From assembly GCA_008729055.1 (NCBI GenBank), contig SDUX01000006.1, positions 1,435,501 to 1,499,500 of the forward strand: 64,000 nucleotides of DNA. Reading direction: 5' to 3'. Source of the DNA: Pyropia haitanensis. Lineage: Eukaryota; Rhodophyta; Bangiophyceae; Bangiales; Bangiaceae. The notes under the pieces were generated by a model. It was not told the origin of the DNA and did not search any database. It saw only the letters and a list, made by a program, of their open reading frames with translations. The translations under genes and the position numbers were made by a program. This document shows positions 1 through 12,194 of the stretch, one piece after another; position 1 is the stretch's first letter; each line of letters starts with the position of its first letter.

Positions 1-850
1 CTCCCCCCCCTATCCCGCTGTTCCTGTCGTGTCTCTGGCCGGGCCGGCGGGGGGCGGCCGTCGAGACTGGGCGCTTCCCCCTGCCGCGGGACTGTCAACA
101 CACGGGAGCAGTCTGGTGATCGCGGACCACACGGGGCCAGACCGGGCGGGAGAGCCGCGGGGGGGGGGGGGGGGGGGGGGGGGTGGGTGGCTGGGGTTGT
201 AGCCGCGCCGGCGCAACCTGGTTGGCCTCGCGTGTTGGTAGGGGGGACGGGGAGAACGCGCGCTGCGCCTGCCGTGGCTTGACGCGGCGGCGGGGAGAAG
301 CGCAGCGGTGCAGCAAAGCAGACCTGCTGTGCCACGTGTTCAATGCACTGCGTCTTCCATCGCGAGGCCTCTGCCCGAAGCGGGCCACGCGCACACGCCG
401 GAACGGCCGTCGAGACCGCGCTCGTCTTGGCCGGCACACCCCTTGCGGACGCACACGGGCACGCCCCAACGGGTCAGCGCCGACACAGAGGCGGCCGTCC
501 CCGGGGGGTTTGAGGTCCCGCGTCCACAGTCGTGGGGTTGGTCAGCACGGGCGCAGCCGACCGCACACAGCGGTCCCGCAATGGGAAGGACGCGTCTGCT
601 TCCAGCATCCGCGCCGGCTGGCTGTTTGCCCAATGGCCACCAGCATGGTAGCCGCCCCTCTCTTCCCCGTCGGTGGTGAGGAGTACACAGCGCGCGGCAG
701 GGCAAACAGACCCCTTCCCCCCCCTCGACTCCCCGTGCACGTCACCGCCGTGAAGCCAAGCCAGATGGCCGCGTGGGCCGAACCGGACAACGCCACAGCT
801 ACCACCTGCGGCACCACAACCGCGTTGCAAAGATTGGCGCGCTCAGCCAC
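1..850. other. No gene recognised; very GC-rich with a 25-nt G run
   Basis: Open frames on both strands are unrelated to any family I know and rich in Arg/Pro/Gly, as expected by chance at this composition. A 25-nt G run lies at about 159-183. The stretch lies downstream of the minus-strand HUS1 gene, so it may hold its 3' untranslated region. No tRNA-like or repeat structure is evident. Confidence 0.5.
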
Positions 851-2627
851 TCACTGCCGTTCTTGGACGGTAGGCACCTGGCAGAGGGACCGGGGGGGGG
901 AGCGGGGAGTGGCAAATCCAATCAAGGAGACGCGCACGTGCGGACACCACCACAACCCGCGATGAGGCCAGGATGAGTTTCCAGTTGGTGGCCCGACTTG
1001 CCGCTCCTTGGCGCCGCGTCGCCGCCGCCGCCAAAGAGCACCCCCGACTGGCAGTGCTGTGGGACGGGGCGCCCCCGCCGGGCCCGGCCACGGGCTCGCC
1101 CCCCTCCTCGCCGCCCCACGCAGCCCCATCCCACCATAGTCACGCAACGTACAAAGTAGGAGAGGGTGGCGCCCTCGGCGGGCAGGTGGACGAGCACAAA
1201 CGAGGAAAAGACAAAGCAAAACGCGTGCTCCGGCGCGATGGTGTGGCCAAAGAGGGCGCGCGAAAAGTGCTTGACGTCCACCGCCACCGCCGCCTCCACC
1301 CGCGGCATCGTCTCCGAAGCGGTGGACTCGGATTCCATCGTGGCCCGGTAGAGCCCCTGGTAGGTGGTCTTGATGGCCACCCCGGGGTAGTGGCCGGCGC
1401 CGTCGTGGCCAGGAAAGTGGCCGGGCACCTCCCCACCGGCAGTGACGCACAGCGTCAGCACCGCCGAGGACTGGATGACAACGTGGAGCTGGAGGGTGGT
1501 CCCGAGCGTGCGCATGCGGTCCACCACGTGGAACATCTTGGCCAGTGGCGGGAGCACCACGCCGGGCTCGGCGGGCGTCTCGGGCTCGACGCAGCCCGCC
1601 AGGTGGGCGGGCGTCAGCACGTAGACGGGCACGTCCTGCATGATCACGCCCAGGGCGGTGGTGATCTCAAAGGTGAGCACCGGCACGCCCTTCTTGGCCA
1701 GCTTGACCAGCACCTCCTGTGCAGAGACGGCCGACTGGAGGGCCTTGGTGAGGTTGGCCACCTCCATCTGCAGGCCAATCTGGTTCTCATTTTGGGACTC
1801 GATGCGGTAGCTTTCAAACCAGCTGTCCTGGGCGGCGGGCAACCCAGAGGGACAAGAAGAGGAAAAAGAAAAACGGGCAGCAAAACGGACAACGCTGGGC
1901 GACACCCATAGGACGCATGCACACCCGTCAGCGTCGAGTCAGTCCAAAGGCGTCCCCGAGAAACTAGTGGCCAACAAACCAGTGCAACACGCGGGGAAGC
2001 CGGCGCAACGGGCATGGCAGCGGAATGGGAGCACAGGTCAAGCCACACAGAAAACCCAACACCCGCTGCCCACCAAAAGAACATACCCGCTCTAGTACCG
2101 CGTAGCCGCCAACCGAGCTGAGAGCATCGGGCTTGACCACAAGCCGCACCTGTGGCACGTCGGACGCCGTCAGGTGCAGCACGCACGAGTTGTCGAGCCG
2201 CTCGAGTGCCTGCACCACCCCTGTGAAAATCGAGACGCCACGGGCACGTCAAAGGAGATAGAACGCCCCCGACCATCCTCACGACATGCAATGCCAGAGG
2301 ATGCAGCCAGAGGAGGAGGGGAGGAGGACAAGAGTTGCACCCGCAGCACGCGCGCGGATGTCAGAACCGCCGACCGTCCGCCATCGGCCGCGGCCGACGC
2401 AAGCGCGCGTCAACAGGCCGCGTCGTACACCACCACACGAAGGGCGTCGTCCCCACCACGAGAGCTGCTGCCGCCGTCGCCGCCGCCAGCACTGACGCTT
2501 CTCGGTACCCTGCTCCCCTCTGCCCCCCCGAGTAACGCTCTGCCAACGGAATGTACCTTGCAACAACAAAAAACGTACGAAGAAGAGGGGCCACGCGCCC
2601 CGCAGAGATACGCGTCCGGAACCGCAT
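851..2627 (-). CDS. HUS1: HUS1, 9-1-1 checkpoint clamp subunit (four exons)
   Basis: HUS1 forms the PCNA-like 9-1-1 ring with RAD9 and RAD1 that is loaded at damaged DNA in the nucleus and supports ATR signalling. The reconstructed protein is 294 aa, close to the roughly 280 aa usual for the family. Exons on the minus strand: 2627-2579, 2220-2087, 1827-1153 and 877-851. Donors read GTACGT, GTATGT and GTACGT, every acceptor ends in AG, and all phases agree. The N-terminus MRFRTRI matches the family start. Further family-like blocks are LDNSCVLHLT, DSWFESYRIES, a KGVPVLTFEI strand before QDVPVYVL, and a terminal LSYF/VPTVQERQ strand split by the last intron. The final exon encodes only eight residues plus stop, but it supplies the expected YF-[IV]-P ending. 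Splice sites are inferred from sequence only. Confidence 0.88.
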
Positions 2628-4066
2628 CGGGACGCCCGCGCAGCTTCGGCCGGTGCACGTAGACGGGGGCGCGCAGGGGGGGGGAGAAACCGCGCTCAGA
2701 GGCCCGGGCGGGAGGGAGGAAGTGGCCGCGCAGGTGGCTGCATGGACGCGGCAGAGAAGTTACGTCAAGACCACAGTGCGGTCTGCTGGGTCACCATGTA
2801 CGAACCGACCAGCACTTGTGTCGGACGGTCGGGGGTTTCGGCCAGACTGTCGTCGGTGGCGCGAAGTCAGGGATCACCGGAAGTCAATAACAAGAACTTG
2901 CCACAAGTTGTGGTGTGGACTTTTGAAACACTCCCCAAGCAGGAGCGACCGGGGTCGTGTGGCCCTCTTCCGCTGATGCCACGCGCGGCGCCAACCTGCG
3001 ACGCCCCACCTTGCTGACAATCCATGGCGAGACGGCTGGCCAGCCCGGCCGGTTCCCCACCCTGCCTCGCCCTCCCCCCACTGCGTCCGCAGCGGCCCGT
3101 GCAGCTGCGTCAGCCGTCGCCGCGGCGGGCGTCACCCCCGCCGCTGCTGCTGCTCGCTCCCCTGCTGCTCGATTATTGCGCCCTCCCCCCTCCCCGCTCC
3201 CGAGCTGCACGATGATGGGGGCGGCGCGCGCCTGCCGGCGGCGGGGCCGACCCCCGCCGCGGCGGGCGCTCACCAAAGTTGGCGCGCGCGCGGGCCGACG
3301 GCGGTGGCTGCCCGCGCCGCCCTCCCCGCCCACCCCCGCCGCGGTGGCTGCCAGTGGGCCCAGCCGGCTCAGCGGGCTGCCGCCGCCTGGCAGCCACGTC
3401 GACCACCCCGCGCGGGGGCCGAGGGCGGGGGGGGGGGGGGCGGGCGTGCGCGCCCTTTTTTTCCGGTCTCCTCCTCGTCCCGCGCCGTCCCCCCCTCCGC
3501 CTTTGTGAGGGGTTGTGGCCAGCTGGACGGACCTGTGGGTAGCAGCCTCGACGACCGCGTCCGCCGTCGCCGCCAGTGTCTGCCCCTCCAGAGGGTTGGT
3601 GGTGACGGCGGGTAGAGAGGGGGGTGTGGACGCGGGAGTGCCGGTCTAAGGGGTAGTGTGGGGGGGGGAGGGGGGGGTGCGCCGACCGGGACGGCGCCCG
3701 CTGTCGCTGTCTCCCCCTGACCTGTGTGGCTGAGGTGGCGGCGGCGTCGCAGGTGCTGCCCACGGTGCGTTGGGGGCGACACCGAGGGGGAGCCCCGTCG
3801 TCGTCGCGGGGGTTCCGCGGCAGTCCGCGGCGGGGGCGTTGCCGTAGTGCGGTTTCGACGACGGAGGCGGAAGCGGAGGCGGCGGCGACGCCGGCGGCGG
3901 CTACGCCGGCGGCGGCAGCGGCGGCGGCGGCGGCGGCGGCGGCGGTAGCGGCGGGTGCCCCGCGTTGCGGCGGTGCAGACGGGCGGTGAAGCGCCCGGGG
4001 CGGGCGCATCCCCCCTCCTGCCTTCCCCCCTCCAACCGCCTCCCCCCCCCCTCGCCGGTGCCAGTC
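2628..4066. other. Divergent intergenic region between HUS1 and the YGRG-repeat gene
   Basis: This holds the 5' flanks of two divergently transcribed genes. Its right end, about 4008-4060, is a C/CT-rich tract on the plus strand directly ahead of the next start codon. A (GGC)n-type tract lies around 3870-3955. I see no conserved protein and no TATA box. Confidence 0.5.
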
Positions 4067-6588
4067 ATGGCAGCGGTTGCCGACGGCGGTGGCCCACCCG
4101 TTGGTGCCAGCGCTGGCGCTGGTGGGGACTCGCCGTTGCCAGCGGTAGCTGGTGCCGACGCCGCCGCGGTCGCCCGCCACGGCTCCTACACGGACCCCGA
4201 CATCTATGGCCGTGGCTATGACGGCCTGTTTGGGCCCCGCGCCGAGCGGCAGACCGCCCGCCGCGCGCGGCGGCGGCTGCTGCGGCGCTTCCGTCGTGAT
4301 GCCGCGGCGGCGGGCGGCGGCGGCGGCGGCGGTGGCGGCAGTGGCGGCGGCGGCAATGGCGGCCGGTCACCCGCGGCGGCCGGCGGGGCAGCCAAGCCGG
4401 GCGGCGTCGGCGGCGGCGGACAGCCGCCGTCCCCCCGGGGCGTTGCCGACGCGGCCGTGGACATTGACTATGACCTGTACGGCCGCGGGGACCCGCGCGT
4501 GTTTGGCGTGCCGTCGGCGGCGGCGCAGACGGCGGCCGCCGCGGCCGCCGCGCTCGCCGCGTCCCAGACGCCCGCCGCGGCCGACGCGCGCCGCTGGGCG
4601 CGCACCCGCCGCGCCGTCTTCCCCGCCGCCGCCGCGTCGCTGGTAGCCGCCGCTGCCGGCTCGGGCAGCCGCTCCGCCGGCCGCAGCCGCGGCGGCGGCG
4701 CCGCCCGCTCCCCGCTCTCGTCGGGCGCCGCCAAGAGCCTCCCGTCGGTGGGGGGGGGGGGGCTCCCGCGGGGCTCCCCGCTGCTCCTCCGCGGCCGTGG
4801 CCTCGGCGGTCGTACCTCGTCGACCGCGTCGGCGGCGGGGGCCGCGGTGGCTGGTGGTGGCGGTGGCGGTGGTGGTGGTGGTGGTGGTGGCGGCGGTCGC
4901 GACCACCCGTCCACCTCCCCTCGCTTTGCCACAACCCGCTCCCCGCCTCCGGTGCACGCGGCGGGCGCCCGCTCCGCGTCGATTGCCAGCCGGGCGTCCC
5001 GGTGGGAGAGGCAGGAGAGTGCCGACGCGGGCGGTGGCGGCGGCAGCGGCTCGTCGTCGCTGCAGCTGGCGCCGTCGCGGGATAGTGGGGACCTGGCGCC
5101 CATGACACTCGCATCGTCCATTCTCAAGGGGGGCGCGGTCGCGGCTAAGGCGCAGGCGACGGCGGTCACGCGGTGCGACTCGTCCGAGGGGCTCCTCCTC
5201 GACGCGCCCGACGCGGCAGCGGGGCGGGGAGGGGGCGCCGCGGCGGCGTCGCGGTCGCCGCCACACCTGTCGGTGCGGCCGGCGTGGGCATCGATGCAGC
5301 TGACGCCCGCGTCGCCGCGGGGGGCGCCGGCGGGGGGGGGGGGGACCGCACGTGGCGTTGGGGGGGTGGGGGGGGGGACGACGACGACCCCACGGCCGCG
5401 TCCGCCAGGTCGGCATCGAGCAGCGCCAGCCGCTCGTCGTCGTCGTCGGCCGCATCGGCCGCGTCATCGGACGAGGCGGCGTCGTCGGACGAGGCGGCGT
5501 CGGCGTCGGCGTCGGCGTCGTCGGACGCGTCGGCGGCGTCGGCCGCCGCGTCAGTTTCGTCCGACGCGTCGGCGGCTTCGGACGCGTCGGCGTCGGCGTC
5601 GGATGCGTCGGCGTCGGGGGTGTCGGCGTCGGACACTTCCGCGTCGTCGGCTGCGTTGGAAGGGTCGTCCGGGTCGCCGTCGGCGGAGTCGGCCTCCGAG
5701 TCGGCGTCCGTGTCGGCGTCGTCATCCGTGTCCGCGTCCGCGTCTGGGGAGGAGGAAGAGGAGGAGGGCGAGACAGACGACGAGGCCGTTGCCGCCGCTG
5801 GCGGCCGGCGAGCGTCCTCGTCGTCTGGCAGTGACGCGGTGTCGGACGCCTCATTGTCCTCGTCATCGTCAGTGGCCAACGGCGTCGGTGGCGGCGGCGG
5901 CGGCGGCGGCGACGACGGCACCGCGCCCCGCGGCGCCACGCTCGTCGACGCCCTCTCCTCCGAGGCCGGCACGTCGAGCGACGCCCTCGGCGGCGCGCCC
6001 TCCCGGTCGGTGCGCTTCGCGGCGTACAATGAGGAGTTTACCGCGTCGGCGAGCATGGACACGTCCGTGACGGGCGCGCTGAGCGCGCGCAGCAGCGCGT
6101 CGTCCCTGCCTGGCGGGTACGATGGGGGCGGCGGCGCTGACGGGGCGGCGGCGGGAGGGGGGGGGGCGGCCGTCTACCGGGGAGTCCTCGCGTCGAGCGG
6201 CGAGGACGGCAGCGACAGCGACAGCGAGGAGGAGGTGTCGGCGTCAGAGGAGGAGGAGGGGGCGTTGGCGTCAGAGGAGGACGACGAGGAGGAGGGGGAG
6301 GCGGCGTCGTGGGCGGCCGACTCGTCGTCCGAGTCGAGCGACGTTGTCGAGGAGGGGGGGGCGGCGGCGGCGGCGGCCGTGGCGGCGGACAGCCGCCCCC
6401 GCCGGCCATCAGTGGTACCCCCGCGCCGCCGGCGGGCGCTGTCGCGGCGCGGTTCTGCCATCGACGCCGATGTGGACGGGGAAGGGGGGGCGGACGCGGA
6501 GGAGGCGGAGGAGCCGGCTGGCGACGACCGCCCGTCGGCGCCCGCCGTGCGGGGTCCCCGCCAGACGCCCGGCCGGCTGGCCTTGTAG
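4067..6588 (+). CDS. Unknown Ser/Asp/Glu-rich acidic protein with two YGRG repeats
   Basis: I do not recognise this protein. Translation probably begins at ATG 4067, after a C-rich leader. Two related motifs occur near the N-terminus: DPDIYGRGYDGLFG at about residues 43-56 and YDLYGRGDPRVFG at about 136-148, each followed by an Ala/Arg-rich helix-like stretch. The middle is Gly/Ala/Ser-rich. The C-terminal half has long Ser-Ala-Asp tracts, Glu runs and an isolated SVRFAAYNEEF patch that resembles a short docking motif. The frame used at 4067 runs to about 5340 and the frame ending at TAG 6588 takes over there. The switch falls at a 13-nt G run (5332-5344) or the G run near 5369-5377, so the gene is probably intact with a homopolymer length error. 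The expected length is about 840 aa. Composition suggests a nuclear or scaffold role, but that is a guess. Confidence 0.55.
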
Positions 6589-6891
6589 GGGCGTCCATGA
6601 CCGTACGGGCGGCGGGGGGGGAGGGAGGGTGCGCGGCGCTCGCCCGCTCCCGCCTTGACCTTGCTGCTTTCTCTTTTTTTTTGCTCTTTGATGTTGGCGC
6701 AGGCTCTCCCCTCCGCGCCACCTCCCTGCCCCCTACCCGCATCCCCTACCCCCCCGTCGATACACTCGTACCGCCCCGTCGACAGACACCCGCCGTCGAC
6801 AAACCTCCCCACCGATGACAGAGCCCCACAGACGACGGACCCCCCCACCGGCCGTCGCGAGAGTGCACGCGCCCGACACTGCGACGGCACC

Positions 6892-9800
6892 TCAGCGGGA
6901 CGCGTAACGGGCGCTGCCGCCGCCGCTGCCGCCGCCGCCGCGGCGCGCGGCGGGCAGCTCAGTGGACGGCCACGTCGCGGCGGCCCGCCACCCAGCGGCG
7001 GGCGGTGCCCGCCCCCCCACCCCCCCTCCCGAGGGCAAGGGCAAGTAGCCACCGGCGCCGGCGACCCCCCCTCCACCCCCACCTGCTCCGCCCGTGGCGG
7101 CGGCGGCGCCACCGGCCGGGGCGCCCCCGCCGCCCCCCCCACCGGCGGCGCCCCCACCGGCACCCCCCCCCCCCCCCACCCACGGCGCACCACCACCGAC
7201 GCCGCCACGCACAGCGCCCCCGCCAGCAGCAGCACCTCTGGGGACGCCGCCACGGCGGCGGCGGTGGCCCACCAGGCGGCGTCCCCCCCCCGCCCCCACC
7301 CGCCGCCGCCCCCACCGCCGACGCGGACGCCGCCGGCGGGGCCCGCCGCGCGGCGGCGGGCGCCAGCGGCCGCGCCCGCGGCGCCCGCCGCCCACGCGGC
7401 GGCGGGGAGGGGCACCCCGAGCAGCGGGTTGTACGCCTGGCTGCCGAGCACCACCGCCCGCTGCCGGCGTGGCAGCGCCACGGCCGGCACGGGTGCGGCC
7501 ACGGCCGGCGTCATCCGCCGGCGCGGGCCGTCGCGGGTCCCCGGCGGCGGCGGCGCCACCGCCGCCGCCGCGGCGGGCGGCGACGGCGGCACGTAGCACG
7601 CGGCCGACAGGTCCCGGAACCGCCCCGCGGCGCCCGGCGGCGCCAGCACCCGCGAATGCGGCCGCAGCAGCGCGACGCCCGACGGCGGCGGCGGCGACGC
7701 CACGTCCCCCGCCGCGACGCCGAGCAGCGGCGCCGCGCCGGTAAGGACGTCCGGCCCCGACAGCAGCGGCACGTACGCGGCGGCGCGGCTGCCAGCGGCC
7801 GCGACCGCGTGGCCAACGACGGCGGTGAAGAGCGCGTGGCAGTTGCCGCCCGCGTAGGCCGTGTCAACGCAGTTGCTGTCGCCAAAGACCGCCACCGCGC
7901 CGCGCACGGCGCGGCTGATGGCGAGCACCACCGCGTCGACGGGGGCGCCCAGCGGGGGCGCCGCCGCGGACGCGACGGGCGGGGCGGCGCCGCCGCCGGG
8001 GCCGCGCCGCGGCAGGTGCGGGCGCAGGCCGCGCGCGCGGAGCGCCTCGCCGCCCAGGTCCACCCGCACGATGGGCGCGCCCGACATGAAGCCGTAGCGC
8101 GGGTAGGGCGCGGCGCCGGCCACCTCTCCCGACAGCACCGTGTCGCCCAGCGCGAGCCCGTGCGGCCGGAGCAGCTCGTTGAGGGCGGGCACGTTGCCGC
8201 CGCCAATGACGGGCGTCCACCAGGAGCGCGTGTTGTCGTCCTCAAACCGCACATCCCGCATCAGCGGCCGCGAGTACCACTCGGCAACGACGATGAGGGC
8301 GAGGCCACCGTCGTGGACCGCGGCGGTAATGGCCGCTACCTCTGCGGTCGCAAAGTAGTCCTCCGCGTCGATGACCAGCAGCGCGCCGTAGCGGGCGGCC
8401 ACGTCGGCGGGGAGGCACGTCGCCGGCTGCGTCCAGACGTCCACAAAATACCCCGCGCCGCGGAGGTGCCGGTACAGCGCGTGGAAGTTGGTGTGCGGGT
8501 GGTCGCCGAGCCAGTCGAGCATGTCCTTGGTCTCGGCCAGCGAGTCCCGCGGCACGTACGCGGGCGGGTAGCGGAGGCTGTGGTACGTGTCCCACAGCAG
8601 CCGCCGCTCCCGGGGGGGGGCCGCCACCACGTCCGCCCGGATAGGCAGCTCCACCCGCGACACGGTGCCCTCGATGACCGACGTGACCGTCAGGCGCAGC
8701 ACGCCGCTCGCCACGGTAGGCGTGTCGGCCAGGTCGGCCAGCGCGGCGGCGGCAGCGGCCGACGCGCCGCCGCCGTCGGCCACGCGGATGTGCACGCCGA
8801 GGCCGGCGGCCCACGGCCAAAAGCGGTCGGGCAGGCTGGCCGCGACGGCCAGCAGCTCCCCCCCCGGCCCGGGTGCCCACGAGATGGACGTGATGGCGCC
8901 CTTGACGCCACCCAGGTTCAGCACCGTCACGTTGACGACCGCGGGCGCGGAGCCGGGGAAGAGCGGCTGCGCGCAGTGCGGCCACATGTACGGGCAGCCG
9001 CCAGAGGTGAGGTCGAGGTAGTTTGGCAGCAGCGCCGCCCGGGGAGCCGCCACCGGCTCCATGGGCGGCGACGGGGGGGGGGGGGGAGGCGGAGGCGGCG
9101 CAGCCGCCGCCGCCGCCGCCGAGCCGCCCGACCACCCCCAGCTACCGCTCGCCCCCGCGCCATTGCCACTGCCACCACCACCGGCGCCATCGAGCAGCGT
9201 GCGCGCCGAGCCACGCGGGTGACCCCCCGCCACCGCCGCCGCCGCCCCTGGGGTGGGCTGCCGCGGCACCCCCCACACCGCCGTCGTCGCGGCGGCGGGC
9301 AGCGACCGCACCGCCGCCACCGCCGCGTCCATGGGACTCCTCCGCCGGCGCGCGCGCGGCGGCAGCGCCGGCCGCAGCCACGACGTGGGCCCAGCCGCGC
9401 GCCTGCTGGCAGGCGCCGCCGCCGCGACCGCGCGGCGAGCCGCCGGTGGCGGCGGCCGCCGCCACGACACCCGCCGCGCGGCGCGGTGGCCGAGCGCGTC
9501 GAGTAGCCGCCGCGCACGGCCGCCCACCGTGCCTGACGCCGCCCGCCGTGACGGCACAAACACGATGGGTGGGGTGGAGCGGCGCGGTCGCCAGCGGCGC
9601 GGGTACGCCAGGGGCGCACCGCTCCCCTCCCAGCCCGATGGCCAGGTGGCCGCGCGGAGGGCAAGGCGGCGGCGGAGGCTCGCGTCCGTGTCGTCGGTGT
9701 CGGCGTCAGTGGCAGAGGCCGCAGCGGTGCCATCGGGAATGGAGACGTCCGTCCCACCCGCGGGTGTGGTGTCCCCAACGGCAAAGTCCGCGCCACCGCC

Positions 9801-12114
9801 GCCGCGGCCATCATCCTCGTCGTTGCCAGACTGGGTCCCGTCAGCGCCGCCGCGCGCGTCCGCCGGGCGACCGCCCCCCACCGCCGCAGCCGCAGGGGGG
9901 GCAGCGGCGGCCGCCGCCGCCGCGGCGGCCGCGGCGGCGGCCGCCTCAGCAGTTTCAGCGCGCTCGGCGAGCGCATCGCGGGTGGCGAGCCACTCGCGGT
10001 CGACCTGGCGCATGACCTCGGCGGCGGCGGCAATGTCGAGCAGCCCCGCGCCCTGCTCGTAGATGCTGCTGCCCGGCAGGCGCGTGGCCGACTCGATGAG
10101 CACCCGCTTGACCGACGCGGGCGTCACCACCGCCCGCCGCCGCTCGGCCGGCACGATGGACGCGACGAGCGCGAGGGCGCCCGCCACCACCGGCGACGCG
10201 ACCGACGTGCCGCTGAGGCGCTTGCACGAACCGTGGTTGGCGTGATTGGGCGCCTGCACCTGCCGCCCGTAGGTGACAACGTCGGGCTTGACGCGGCCGT
10301 ACGACTCGTACGGCCGGGCGAGCTCGTGAGTGGTCATGCCGCGCGACGAAAACGGCGCGATGCGGCCGTCGGGCTCGACGCCGCCGACGCCGACCACCTC
10401 CATCATGTCGGCGGGGTTGTTGAGGGACCCCCACAGCGGCCCGTCGTTGCCAATCGCCGACACGACAATGACGCCCGCGGCGGTCACCTCGTTGACCTTT
10501 TCCGTAAACGGCTCGTCGGCAAAGTCGGGCCCGCCAATGGACAGGTTCAGCACGTGCACCCGCGCGTGGAGCGCGTAGTTGAACGCGTCGAGGAACCACG
10601 ACGTGTAGCTCACCTGGGCGCCCGTAAACACGCGAAACGTGATGAGGTCCGCGGCGGGTGCCAGCCCCGGGCAGTCGGGGTGGGAGCCCGCAATGAGGCC
10701 CGCCACAAACGTGCCGTGGCCGACGCTATCATCGTACGAGTGCTCCGCCGTCCAGTCGGTGCGCTCGACGATATTGCCAAAGTGCGGGTTCCCCGCCGAG
10801 ATGCCCGTGTCAAACACCGCCACCCGCACGCCGCCGCCGAAAAAGCCTTGCCGCCAGATGGCCGACGCGCCAAAGACGTCCCGCACGGGGGGGGGGCGCG
10901 GGCCGTAGCCCGGCCGCCCGTCGCTGTCGCCGCCGCCGTCGCCGCCGGTGGTGTTGGCGGCCGCCGCGCGGAAGCCGCGGCTGACCCCCACCAGCGACGC
11001 GCCACCCGTACCGTCCAGACGTCGGTCGTGGCGGCTGGCCGCCCCGCCCCCCGCCGCCGCCTCGGCCTCCGCCGTCTGCGTCGCGGCTGTCGCGGCAGCC
11101 GCAGCCGCCGCGGCGTCCGCCTCGGCCACCGACGCCAACGAGCGGCGGTGGGTCTGCTCCGCCACCACCCGTCGCACGCCCGGCACGGCGGCGAGGAGCG
11201 CCGCGGCCGCCGCGCCGCGGCCCGCCACCGCCGCGACGGTCACAAAGTCGGTGGGCAGGCCCGCCGCCGCGTTGACCCGCCGGCGAACAGTGTAGAGGGG
11301 GGGGACGGCCGCCGCCGCCGCCGGCGTGCCGCCGCCGCCGTCGCCGCTACCGTCCGAGGCGGGGTAGCCCGCTAGGGCGGCCGCGGCCTCCCGCCGGGCG
11401 ACCGCATCACGGTCGCTGCCGCCGCCGCCACCGCCGCCGTCGTCGCTGTTGCTACCGACGGCGCGGCGCCCCCCCAGGAGCGCCCACGCACGGGCGTCGA
11501 CGGCCGACGGCAGGCGCGCTTCAAGGTCCGCCGCCGGCGCGTAGGCGTCAAAGAGGACCAGCAGCGTCTCTGGCAGGGCGGGCTGTCTTGGTGGTGGCGG
11601 CGGCGGCGGCCGTGGCGGCCCGTCCCGGGCGGCCGCGGCCACGGCCGCCGCCGCCGCCACCGTGGTGGCCGCCGCCACCACCAGCGCCACGACGGCGGCA
11701 AGGGGGTTCAACGCGCCGAGACAGCCGCGCCGTCGGCGGCACCCGCCGCGGCGGGGCGCCCCGCGTGCGGCCGCGTCGACGGCAGCGCCGCCGGCGGTGG
11801 CCACCGTCACCGCGCCCGCCGCTGCCGCCGTCACTGCCGCCGCGGCAGCCGGCAGTGGTGGGCGCAACCGCCGGCTCGCCGGCGGCAACTCGGGGGGAAG
11901 GCCGCGACAGGACTCGCCGCCGCCGCCGACGGATGGCCGCCACCGCCGCCGCCGCTGCCGCCGGCCGTTGCTGCCGTCGTCGCTGGTGTGACCCACAGCC
12001 CCGCCGGTAGCCGACGGGCAGTGGAGAGGGCTGTCGCTGGCGAGCCGCGGTGGGGGAGGGGGATGCGGATGTTGGGGTGGGGGGGGGGGGACCCGCGCCG
12101 TGGGTGGGGGCGCT

Positions 12115-12163
<49 letters not shown>

Positions 12164-12194
12164 AGCAGGCGGAGCCCCCCACGGCCCATGCCAT
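6892..12194 (-). CDS. MBTPS1: Site-1 protease (subtilisin-family membrane-bound serine protease), enlarged
   Basis: Site-1 protease cleaves membrane transcription factors and other cargo in the ER/Golgi lumen. The catalytic triad is present: Asp462 (VAVFDTGIS), His493 (GHGTFVAG) and Ser664 (LSGTSVASP), with oxyanion Asn583 (IGNDGP). The 31, 121 and 202 residue spacings from Asp agree with animal S1P. A hydrophobic segment at about 160-190 would be the signal peptide or anchor. The luminal C-terminal region carries S1P-type blocks (PNYLDLTSGGCPYMWPHC, LLWDTYHSLRYPP). One C-terminal membrane helix, SPEVLLLAGALCVAASVVV, lies at about 7190-7242. The protein is far longer than the usual ~1050 aa because of an N-terminal extension of roughly 240 residues and a low-complexity insert of about 300 residues after the protease domain. 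The 3' end is uncertain. The uninterrupted frame runs to 6174, overlapping the convergent gene; frames reached by slipping in the C runs near 7160 stop at 6892 or 6959. Confidence 0.92.

Noticed and set aside
6174..6891. Continuation of the S1P frame to 6174
   Set aside because: It would overlap the convergent YGRG gene by over 400 nt and its residues mirror that gene's Ser/Asp repeats; the real stop is probably earlier.
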